Positions 10,087 to 19,269 of a DNA stretch of 64,000 nucleotides are shown in pieces. The DNA lies in contig CP048716.1 of the NCBI GenBank assembly GCA_022641835.1, forward strand, positions 310,001-374,000, written 5' to 3'. This DNA comes from Petasospora fabianii. Taxonomy: Eukaryota; Ascomycota; Saccharomycetes; Phaffomycetales; Wickerhamomycetaceae. The notes below the pieces were generated by a model. That model was not told where the DNA came from. It saw only the letters and a program-made list of their open reading frames with translations, and did not search any database. The translations under genes were made by a program, and so were the position numbers. Each line of letters begins with the position of its first letter. The stretch's first letter is position 1.

Positions 10087-11651
10087 TTTGTTGGATCTTG
10101 AGCGCTTGTAGATGGCAACGAGTGATGATGGGACAGATGAGAGACGCGTCTTTGCTTCTACCTCCTACGCGTCACGAAATTCGCGTTTTCCCGTTTTGAT
10201 CGGGGCACAGGCCCATATATTACTAGAGGACCGTTTATCCATCTTCAGCAACTAATCGTGGCTCTGTATAGCACCCACTGTCAGAGAAGCAGATCTATGA
10301 AGTACAACTTGTTGTAACTACTCTCGTCACAGAAGTCCACCCAAAAATAGCGGGTCAATATGAAACATAATGCGACCTTGAACTTGAAAAAAGTGACACA
10401 TCCGAACATCTATATCAACTGCTGAGGTACTTTTACTCATTTCTCAAAGCCTCAAATCTTTAGATCATTATGAGATAGATATAGTTTTGTGCTCTTCATT
10501 CAGTGGTAGTTAAATCTGATGCTTTTGACCGGCTTTGAAATAATCGAATTTTTGTAGGTGTTTTACAATGACATCTTTTCGTTTATTTTAACATTTAGAC
10601 TTGTATTCAGTTGTTCAATTTAAGTATCATTTTTTTCTCCCCTTAATTTGTCTAGGGCTCTTCTCATTCAGCAGGAATTCAGCTGGAACAGCAATAAAAC
10701 TTATGCTCATTTTTGGTTGTGATGGCTGATGTTAATTCCGCCCTCTAATTTGCCTCCGTCGATTGGCCGAAGCATCACTTCCCATTTCCTCATAGCTTTG
10801 AATATCGCTTAAGCCTTTCTAAAACCTGGATCAGCACTTTTCACCAGTAGAGCAACTCTATCAGATGATTGTCCCTGTAGTAGCGCTTCTGCAGTAGTTC
10901 AGGAACTGTTCTTCCATTTGACAGACAACTTTTTAGGATCAAGGGTTCGAAAGGTGGAGAGAGGTCTCCAAAACAGAATCCTTTAAATACACCAGAAGAC
11001 TATCATACCAGATTCAAGCTACTAATCAAAGAGTACATTCAGTTGTCGACTTATGGGGCAAAGTGGACAATGCTGAGCTGTCGACAGCTAAGACCCATCC
11101 TTGTCTCACGAGGTCAAGCACAACGTCAGTTTTGTTTGGAGTCGGGTACGAACTTGTGTGGAGTTAAACACTCCTCTAGTAGTGAGTCCGATAGCGCACA
11201 TGAGACGTATCAGCACGCGGCTTTAACTTACAATACAGGCGAATTTAACAATAGATCCATCATATTAACAAAACCATATTATAATATTCGACCAAAGAGC
11301 GGAGATCACACATAAAAAGTATATGTTCATCAACCCATTATATGATATGACACCATAGGAGTATAAAAAAAAAGACGTCATAATAGAGATTTGGGCAAAC
11401 ACAAATGGCCCAAAGAGGGAAAAGATGTGGGAGCCCACACAGGACAGAACCAGCATTGAGACAAGTTAATAAAGACATTCAATCAAAGAGTGAGCAATGT
11501 TGTGGTGCTGAGAAAAAAGAGACCTGATAATATGAGATTGTCAACAAGTTTAACCCAAATAATATAACCCAAAAAGAAGAACAACAAGAAAAATGGAAAA
11601 ATAAAGAGACACATAAAACCACACTTGTAGAGAAGAGATCAGGTACCAGGA
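10087..11651. other. Intergenic region upstream of MSH2 and downstream of an unknown gene
   Basis: About 1.56 kb with no credible ORF on either strand. It holds the MSH2 promoter (cell-cycle elements at 10144-10179) and, further away, AT-rich sequence. No tRNA A/B boxes or repeats were recognised. Confidence 0.6.
10144..10179. promoter_or_regulatory. MCB/SCB cell-cycle elements of MSH2
   Basis: ACGCGT at 10144-10149 and 10167-10172, then CACGAAA (SCB core) at 10173-10179, all 58-93 bases upstream of the MSH2 ATG. MBF (Mbp1-Swi6) binds ACGCGT and SBF binds CACGAAA in S. cerevisiae, where mismatch repair genes peak at G1/S. Function here is inferred from the motif cluster. Confidence 0.75.
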
Positions 11652-12998
11652 TTAACCAGCGATAATGCTATTATTACTAGACTTGATTTCGTTGGTGTTA
11701 TGTCTCAAAGTCTCACCAACGGAGGAGACAACCAAACTTTCGTTATCACTAGCGTCGAAACAAGTGTCATCAAGATTTGAATAACGTCTTCCTGGGGCCA
11801 TTGGAGAGCCGAGCAATGAGCTCTGGTTAGAGACTGATCTGTTCAAAACACGATTGTGGTAGTTTGATGACTTGCGGGAGTTGACAGAGTTCTTGCGGGT
11901 GTGGACGTAGTCGGACTCAGAGTCTGATGAGTTTGGTGAAGTATCGAGAGAGAACTTCTTTTGACCTGTGGATGTGAAGCCAGGAATTGATGGACGAGAT
12001 GTAGAGTTCGTTCTTTGTTGTTGGAGGGTTCTTGGTGCAGCGTATGGGGAGGAGAAACTTGGGCGACTAGTCATTGGGGTTCTCTGTGGGGTAATGGCTG
12101 AACCGTTGAGGGAGAAGGAGTTAGATCTAGTGTTGATGAATGATGATGAGAGGGATTGGGAAATGGATGGTCTGCGTGGGTTTGGATTTTCAGAGTTGAT
12201 CATGTCAGCATATGAGTAGAAACTGAGTGCTGGTGGTCTAGCTGCGGTTGTGGTGGCGGCACTAGAGGTGTTGTTGTTGATGGTGGATGTGTTGTTGTTT
12301 GGAGATGACTCTAAATCAGTCATGCTAGCAATAGAGTGTGTCTTTTGCACAGGGGAGGATGTAGACTGCATTGTATCGGTGGCAACAGATGATCTTGTTC
12401 TGCCCAGAGCCAAGTTGAGACCCATGACGGATGATGGACGTCTAGAGTATACCATATCCACGTTTTCCAAGTCAGCATTCTTATCAGTAAGAATTTGTGT
12501 TGTGGCGTCAAGACAAGGCGATACAAAGTTCTCAACAGAGTAGTGAGATGGCAAGTTGACAATCGATTGGTGGTTGCATTTGATGCCAGAACTTGAGCTC
12601 TTCTTGCCACAGCGTGGACACTGAGTTGGTTGATAAACCTGAGTTGGATCCTCAACAGATCTCTCAAAGATCAAGGATGACTCTGAGGGTTCCACTGGGG
12701 ACATCATGAGGAGTTCTTCGTCTGAGCCGACAAGGGATGATGGTGGGAAAGTATCGTCGTCCTCGACAGTGTCGATTCTGATGGGCTGGTTTGGGTCATT
12801 ATTAGTGGCTGTTGCCGCTGGTGCGGTGGTGGCGGTGGCTGAGTTGGCTGACAAAGGGTCAGGCGAACTGATGGACATGGACCTATCCGACTTCACCGGA
12901 GCATGCTTTTGCGATGTAGAAGAGTTCTTTCGCTTCTGAGCGAACCTGAAGAGGTTGAGCTTACTGCTTGTTTCTTCTTTCGGCTGCGGCTGCGACAT
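11652..12998 (-). CDS. Serine-rich protein of unknown function with a short CxxC...CxH motif
   Basis: 448 residues from the first ATG, at 12998. The open frame runs further upstream to 13223, but its upstream part has no ATG, so it is not included. The start MSQPQPKEETSS is followed by a basic segment. Residues 127-143 hold C-x2-C-x10-C-x-H, which could be a small zinc knuckle. It is flanked by a conserved-looking, less repetitive stretch (to about residue 205) containing 'HYSVENFVSPCLDA'. The remainder is serine/asparagine/threonine-rich and probably disordered, with many RxxS-like phosphorylation contexts ('RRPS', 'RKNS', 'RKSS'). I do not recognise the family. The motif block and phosphosite-rich tail suggest a regulatory protein, but this is inference only. 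It lies in tandem with MKS1 on the same strand, 1.75 kb apart. Confidence 0.75.
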   Translation of the reverse strand: MSQPQPKEETSSKLNLFRFAQKRKNSSTSQKHAPVKSDRSMSISSPDPLSANSATATTAPAATATNNDPNQPIRIDTVEDDDTFPPSSLVGSDEELLMMSPVEPSESSLIFERSVEDPTQVYQPTQCPRCGKKSSSSGIKCNHQSIVNLPSHYSVENFVSPCLDATTQILTDKNADLENVDMVYSRRPSSVMGLNLALGRTRSSVATDTMQSTSSPVQKTHSIASMTDLESSPNNNTSTINNNTSSAATTTAARPPALSFYSYADMINSENPNPRRPSISQSLSSSFINTRSNSFSLNGSAITPQRTPMTSRPSFSSPYAAPRTLQQQRTNSTSRPSIPGFTSTGQKKFSLDTSPNSSDSESDYVHTRKNSVNSRKSSNYHNRVLNRSVSNQSSLLGSPMAPGRRYSNLDDTCFDASDNESLVVSSVGETLRHNTNEIKSSNNSIIAG

Positions 12999-14747
12999 GG
13001 CGAGCGTTATAATGGATGTGTCAGCTTGTCGGCGGGGGGATAATGGGTGCGCTATCTGGTGATGAGACGTCTCAGGAGGGAATTCCAGCGACGGTTCAGT
13101 GGAGGGTATCGATGTGTGTAGAGTGGACGGCGTGAAGCGTCTTGTTGAGGGGGTTTGAAGGTTGTGGTATCCAGAGGAATTGGCGGGAGGTCGGAGAGGG
13201 TGATTAGCGATTTGAGCCGACAATCCGAGGTAGTGAGCAGAGATGTGGACTGCGCGGGGGTGTGAGGCGGCTTATAAGAGTATGAGAGTGTAAGAGTATA
13301 AAGGTGTAAGGTGGGCCGTGTCAATGACTGGTTTTCTCTTGTGGGTACCGCCGCTTGCTGCTGTTGTGCTGGTTGCTGACGTTGGGGTATTCAGGATTTG
13401 GAGGGATATTTGTTTGATTAGGCGCTCATGAAATGGGGAAGCCTCCCCCCAGCCAATTTGGCCCGGACTCGCGGCAGCGAATCAGCGCTATTCTACGTAA
13501 GGGCTTATATAAGCAGGCGTGTTGCGCGTACCGCAAAGATTAGCTCAGCGGCCGCCATCCATGAGATCATCCTGCTTCTCTTAGTGCCCAAGAACAAGAA
13601 GAGGGTTAAAAAAGAGGAAGCCCAGAGGAGAATAAAAGGGGTGAGGCATTGGTATGTTGATGCTGCCATTGCGTATCTCCCTGCAGATAAAGTTTATCTC
13701 GCTGCCGTTTCGGTGTGTTTGACACAACAGAAACGCTATCGGGTCGTTTCCTTGGCTTGACCTATCTCTAGTCTTCAGCCCAAATCGCGACATTTCAGAG
13801 GTTGGCACATCCTTGGCCTTGGCTACTGGCTACAGCTCCACTAGAAGAAGAAGGAGCAGACGACACAGGTTCAAGCCCCTTTCAGAGGGCTCCTCTGTTC
13901 CCTCCTGGCCCCACTCACAAGACAGGGCGAAAGACATCAAAACTGCTCCGAACCCGGCTTGCCAAGGTTTGCCGCTGCATATCGCCTTGTTGTGCACTAC
14001 AAATATCCGCAGACAGAGGCTTCTCCTCTTTCGCAAGACTTTACCCTTTTCTTCCTTTTGACTTGTTCGTACTCCCCACCCACACAATTCAGTGTTGTGC
14101 TGGAAATTTCGGAAGCTCCGTGTATCCGACGGCGGCATACACACAACGCTCGGTCATGGTCGGTTTTAGTCATACGAGAACGGGACGTAGGGCCGTAGTG
14201 GCTAATGCTCGTACATACTTCGTCTCGTCTAACACACTGTTTTTCTTTAGATTGTTTCGATAATCTTCCGATGAGCGCTAGGGCTTATCAGCGAGAGACC
14301 CTTCACGAAGTCACAGTATCGCCCTGCATACCTGGGTTGGTCCTTAGTCCCATAATGATACTGAACAAACCTCTGTATGCACCTAGGCAACATACTCATC
14401 ATCCACCGCAAACACAACCTGATTGTTGGTGGATCCCGTCAGAACCGATACCGAATGGGTATCGTTACAGTTACACATCCATACCTCCTGTAAGCACTGC
14501 GCCAATGCTTAAAAACACGCTCTAAATGCTCCCTCATTAGTCAACTCGGCTGCTCCTTGCAGACAACAGAAGTACTATATAGCGCTTGGGCCGCCCAATG
14601 TTCACATGGATCAGTGAGCAAAGTATGCTAATGAAAAACCTACAGTGACGATACTTTTTCTTTTTGAGAAACATTATTAAAATTCATTACCTCGTGAGAG
14701 TAAAACCTCTCTTTATAATTGCATGGACGTCATACACATTCCAGCTT
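12999..14747. other. Intergenic region between the unknown serine-rich gene and MKS1
   Basis: About 1.75 kb containing only short overlapping ORFs with no recognisable similarity. It includes a perfect 12-bp palindromic TATA sequence GCTTATATAAGC at 13503-13514. An inverted repeat CGATACC-(5)-GGTATCG lies at 14446-14464. A minus-strand TATAAG near 13272 could serve a start at 12998 only through a long leader. Confidence 0.5.
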
Positions 14748-17700
14748 TTACCATCCCCTAGCGTAGAAACTTTCACTCTCCCAGTCATCATCATTGTTCT
14801 TTTCCAGCTCGGGTTTGATAATCTTTGGTGCCTTACCTTTGGCCAACTTCTCACCAGCATTATTACCATCAAAATCACCACCATTAACGTGACCATTACC
14901 GGTACCATTCACACCATCACCATCAGATGCAGTAACTTTGCCACTGTCACCTGCTGGATACATACCATACTGTCTATCCCACAAGATTGACTTCCTCAAA
15001 GAATCAGATAATTCAGTAGCGAGCATCTGCTTTCTCGTAGTCTTTGGAGACAATTTTCTCGAAATGTTATTAGTATGGTGATGCAACCCACCAAGTCCTC
15101 TATCCTGATGCATATGCTCCACCACGGGTTCATCATCCTGAATATCCACTCTAATTCTATGCGTCTTGATTGGTACAGTTGGTGATTTGATCGGCTTGAC
15201 AACTTTTTCATCAGAGTGCAAGATAGGAGCATCCGTATCAGAATTCTTTCTAGATATATCAGTCGAAGGGACACCTGACGAAGCATCAGATTCTACCACG
15301 GAGGCAAGACGAGATTTGGCACGTTGATGGGCATTGGGTAAGAACATGTGTGTCGAGAGTGCAGTTGGCAAGAGTGTAGATGCAGTTGGTGGGGCTCTGG
15401 ATTCATGCTTGAAACGAACACGGGTACGATCAGATGCAATAGAACTGAAACTGTTTTTGCGGTGTGAAGCGAAATAGTTTGTCAGGTTCAATGCTGACTT
15501 GGCAATTTGGGTGAATGATGATGAAAGTGGTGTATGTGATGCTTCCTGTGTACTCTCCAACTTCTCCTTTAAACTAGAAATCTCATGTGGTTCATTGACA
15601 GTTCCTGGGACATTAATGTTCGAAGTTGAAATCTCTGCATGTGGACCAGTGGTGTTCAGTTCTAATGGACCTTTATCATTCGCCTTGGTAGCCTGAGAAC
15701 GTGGTTTAATTTGAATCTGCGCAGAAGACAAGGACGAACTCAACTCATGACCATCTGAAGTGCCAGCCTTCGAGACAGTTGTAGTTGCAGTCACATTAGG
15801 AGCAGCCGGGGTAGCCTTGACTGGTTCTGGTTGCATCTCATTGAGAAACAACCCCGAGAGTAGAGATCTTTTGATCTGTGGCTTGGTCACGTTTTCATCA
15901 CGCTTCTTAAATGCCGGCTGACGCAACTGTTCATCTAACTGACGAGCAGCCTCTTCATCATCGGTGTCCATATCCTCAGAGACAGAAGACCAATCACTCT
16001 CTTCTGAAAGGGAATCGTCCGATGAGAACATAATTTCCCGAACGGGAATCTTACCTTGGAATAACGAAGTATTGGAGGCAGCAGGCTTTGACCGTGATTG
16101 AGGAGGAGGTGGTGACCTGGAGGACTTCGTAGATGAATTGCTCTTTTGACGACCTGTATGTTGTTGATGAGGGTGTGAGTTATTATGGTGATGATGATGT
16201 TGTTGTTGATGATGACCATGTGGCTGGGTAGGTGCTTGGTGATTCTGAATCTCCGGGAAACTGGCAATCTTAGATGCATGGGTCTCGATAAATTTGGGCT
16301 GTTCAGTTGGTGATGGTGAGCTTTCGATAAAGAACATGTTCTTCTCTTTCTTTGGATCATTCTTGGTCAAACTAGTCATACCCAAGTTGTTTAACACAGT
16401 CGTCCTCTTCTTTTGATGATGGTGCTGTTGCTCCTTCGGCGGTTGCTGATATTCTTGTTTGGAATCGACCCCTGACTGCTCAAGTGAAGTGTCAGCGGCC
16501 ACAACAGGTTGAGCAGCGCGCTTTGCAGTATCATTAGGTTCACCTAGCGGCGGAGACGCTGTCTTTTTCACATTTGGACTGATACCAACTTGATCAAACA
16601 ACATTGACTTCATGGCACCTGTGCTCTGACTGTGTGGAGGACCTGACTTGTTTGAGTTGGTGAACAATGAAGTAGGTTTCGGTTTTGAGCGAGACTTGTT
16701 GTTGTTATTGTTGTCGTTGTTGTTGTTGTTATTGGCAAAAAGAGACGTTGCCGACTTACCCTTCAATACCTCAGATGTTGTTTCATGGGAGAGCGGCGAT
16801 TTCACTCTATCCATGGAGCGGGAACGATTGTTAGGAGGTTGTTGTGGTTGAGTGAAAAGGGACAATGGCCGTTGTTGTGCATGTGGTGCTGTTGGCTTTG
16901 GCTGGTAGACAGTCTGTTGTTGTGATGGCTTTTTCTGTTCAACAGAGGATGATGTCGAGACGGACGATGAGGACGATGAGGCCCTGCTGTTACCAAAGAG
17001 TGATGGGGTGGAGTGAGATGTGGTCTTCTTTGGAGATTCACGTTCCCGTTTCGGTATTGTCGATAGCGGCTCCACTGGCTGCATTGTTACCACTGATGGC
17101 TTATCAGTGGAGAACCCTCTGATGACGGATGTTGATGTATCGGATCTCTTTAATGAAGGAGGTCTGACAGAGTTGGCACTCTCATTGTTCTCATCAATTG
17201 CATTTTCGTCCTTGTCATAAATACCAAAAGCGTACCTCGGGTGTGGCTGTTCGTAAACCTCACGGTCATCAATCTGCGGAACAGATGGTGTCAGTGATGT
17301 GAGATCAACTGTACTCTTTTTCTTTTGGTTGAGCTTCTTTAAAGATTTGGAAGATGAAGATTTTCGAAACATTGGAGGCCTCTGAATGAGTGATTCGGAG
17401 CTCTTCTTACTTAGGAATAGATTGGACTTTGAGGATGACTTTCGTTTTGTGAGCTGTGGCCTTTGCGGTGGCGGCGTGAGGGTCTCCTCCGCCACGATGG
17501 ACAATAGACTGAAAAGATCACTATCATTGAGCTTGGCTGTGGACTTTCCCAAGGAATTGGAGGGTAGTGATGTTGGCATCAGCTTATGCGGTTGTAGGTC
17601 ACATTTCTCATGTGAATGTTCATCTTGTGATTGCTGCCTGCTGTTGACAAGCTGTCTGTTGACGATACGCCAACTGATATTTTCCAAACGCTTACCGTTC

Positions 17701-17846
17701 TTGACAAAGCCTGTGCACTTGGTAAGACCAGTCCAAACGGATAGCACACTTTCGATATCGAGGCCACTTGTGTCTATGGACTCTAGCGTTGTTCGTGAGA
17801 GCTCCAAGAAAGGCGGCGCCTTGTTTATTGTATTTGAATCGGGCAT
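14748..17846 (-). CDS. MKS1: Mks1-like negative regulator of retrograde / nitrogen signalling
   Basis: 1032 residues against about 584 in S. cerevisiae. The short blocks conserved in Mks1 occur in the same order. An N-terminal 'C..GFVKNGKRLENISWRI' motif (about residues 39-62) corresponds to the GATA-factor-associated region also seen in AreA-type proteins. An acidic 'FSSDDSLSEESDWSSVSED' block lies near 603-622, 'LLSGLFLNE' near 663 and 'LLPTALSTHMFLPNAHQR' near 825-842. Mks1 in yeast binds Rtg2 or Bmh1/2 and holds Rtg1/Rtg3 inactive, linking mitochondrial state and glutamate supply to transcription. Between the blocks are long low-complexity inserts: asparagine runs, a histidine/glutamine-rich stretch and many serine tracts. 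These account for the extra length. A TATATA lies about 100 bases upstream of the ATG. Identification rests on the ordered blocks. Confidence 0.88.
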   Translation of the reverse strand: MPDSNTINKAPPFLELSRTTLESIDTSGLDIESVLSVWTGLTKCTGFVKNGKRLENISWRIVNRQLVNSRQQSQDEHSHEKCDLQPHKLMPTSLPSNSLGKSTAKLNDSDLFSLLSIVAEETLTPPPQRPQLTKRKSSSKSNLFLSKKSSESLIQRPPMFRKSSSSKSLKKLNQKKKSTVDLTSLTPSVPQIDDREVYEQPHPRYAFGIYDKDENAIDENNESANSVRPPSLKRSDTSTSVIRGFSTDKPSVVTMQPVEPLSTIPKRERESPKKTTSHSTPSLFGNSRASSSSSSVSTSSSVEQKKPSQQQTVYQPKPTAPHAQQRPLSLFTQPQQPPNNRSRSMDRVKSPLSHETTSEVLKGKSATSLFANNNNNNDNNNNNKSRSKPKPTSLFTNSNKSGPPHSQSTGAMKSMLFDQVGISPNVKKTASPPLGEPNDTAKRAAQPVVAADTSLEQSGVDSKQEYQQPPKEQQHHHQKKRTTVLNNLGMTSLTKNDPKKEKNMFFIESSPSPTEQPKFIETHASKIASFPEIQNHQAPTQPHGHHQQQHHHHHNNSHPHQQHTGRQKSNSSTKSSRSPPPPQSRSKPAASNTSLFQGKIPVREIMFSSDDSLSEESDWSSVSEDMDTDDEEAARQLDEQLRQPAFKKRDENVTKPQIKRSLLSGLFLNEMQPEPVKATPAAPNVTATTTVSKAGTSDGHELSSSLSSAQIQIKPRSQATKANDKGPLELNTTGPHAEISTSNINVPGTVNEPHEISSLKEKLESTQEASHTPLSSSFTQIAKSALNLTNYFASHRKNSFSSIASDRTRVRFKHESRAPPTASTLLPTALSTHMFLPNAHQRAKSRLASVVESDASSGVPSTDISRKNSDTDAPILHSDEKVVKPIKSPTVPIKTHRIRVDIQDDEPVVEHMHQDRGLGGLHHHTNNISRKLSPKTTRKQMLATELSDSLRKSILWDRQYGMYPAGDSGKVTASDGDGVNGTGNGHVNGGDFDGNNAGEKLAKGKAPKIIKPELEKNNDDDWESESFYARGW

Positions 17847-19269
17847 CTTGGATGGTATGTGTATGACCCGTGAGCTCTTGACAAAATGAGGGGAATACTA
17901 CTCCAGAGAGATGCCTGTTTGTTTGTCTGGTTGCGGGGGGCGAATGTGTATATATGTGGCTTAATGGATGAAGTGTCAAATAGACTGGATGAAGGACATG
18001 TGGCGGGTGTGTGTCCTGTGTGAAGAGATGAAGTACCTTTGGAGGAGTTGTTGAGGGCAGGAGGGGGTGACACTGACAGTTGCCGTATGATAACGAAGAC
18101 AATAGCAGGGGGGCCGGCGGTTAACCGAAGCAGCTGTGTTGAAAGCAGCGGTTGTCAAACGACAGTAGGAGGATAAGCAGACAACTGCTAGGGGACAGAA
18201 AGTTCACCTGCTTTGTTGTTTAAGGGTGGATGCGAGCGCTAAGGTATTAGTTGTAAAGCGGTGTTGTGCTTAGAGGCGACGCGATTTCGCCCGCAACTTT
18301 TTTCTATGGTGCCGCGGAGCTGATGCCGGCAAGACAAGCCAGAGGTCAGGCGCTCAAACAATAAGGCTTTGGAAATCCTCTCACTTAGGGGTTCCGTGTG
18401 GTGCTACGTTCCAACATCATCCTGAGCACAATTCAGCGGCGCCAGCGACGGCTGTCGTGGCTGTTGGCAGCCCCAGCGGTGTTTAGCTACTCGCTCATCG
18501 CTTCTGTTGACCCCCCTGAAGTCTGCCCAGGGGCCGCTTAGGGCCTGACGTGGGGTCCAGCGTGTTGGTGATGCCAAACTGGCCCCGCAAAGTGAGTGCT
18601 TTGCGCACTTTAACAGTGACCCTTATCAACTGCAACCTGGCCAAATCTGCCAACCTCAATTGCTAATTGCCAGCTCTGGCCGGGTGCTGCGCTCGTGGCC
18701 ACTGTCGGCTGTGCAGCCTGAGCCCATGACTCGTGATGGTCAGTCAGTCCAAGGTCATCCGGTTCGCGTAGGGCGAACCCGGAGAATCGCTCAAGTGCGT
18801 GCTGACCTCAAGCGCCAGTGCACAACCGCCAACCCGTCGTTTAAGATTTTACCGAGGCAGTGAGAAGACAAAAAGGTTGTCATCTCCTTGGTATGATTAA
18901 AGTTCCATTATCGCCACCGTGCTGGTATAATTTTCAAAGGTGAAAGTGTCTAGCCCACCCAAGGTCACGCCCCTGATACGGCCACTCCCATCGGGTGATT
19001 CCGCGTTGATTTCCCGCTTGTGCCTTTCTGGTGTAAAAAATGTGTCAACTTTTTTTTTTTTTTGTTTTTATTTTATTTATTTATGTTTTTTTTTAGGGCC
19101 ACTTTGAGCTTTGACTAGATGGCGGAATTTGTCGGAATTTAAGACGTTTGGGCTGGGTTGTCGCGCAAGTGCGTCAATTGAAGATCAGAACAACTAAACT
19201 CAACAACTACGGAGGCCGATCGATCTTGACGGATGATTTGTTGAATCTACGTCGGCTCCATCGGAAATC
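17847..19269. other. Intergenic region, divergent MKS1 / HCS1 promoters
   Basis: About 1.4 kb, GC-richer than its neighbours in the middle and ending in a T-rich tract at 19050-19095 near HCS1. No supported gene; the few short ORFs have no recognisable features. MKS1 has a TATA-like sequence near 17950. Confidence 0.55.
19050..19095 (+). repeat. T-rich tract upstream of HCS1
   Basis: A 14-T run is followed by TTTTTATTTTATTTATTTATG and a 9-T run. This is a typical nucleosome-excluding poly(dA:dT) promoter tract, 175-220 bases before the HCS1 ATG. Confidence 0.6.

Noticed and set aside
12999-13223. N-terminal extension of the unknown serine-rich gene
   Set aside because: The first codon of the extended frame is TTG and no ATG occurs before 12998.
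13536-13560. tRNA A-box-like TTAGCTCAGCGG
   Set aside because: No B box (GGTTCGAATCC-like) or acceptor stem follows within tRNA distance.
13428-14525. Short ORFs (60-150 codons) in the gap upstream of the serine-rich gene
   Set aside because: Mutually overlapping on both strands, with no similarity or domain signal and composition unlike the neighbouring genes.
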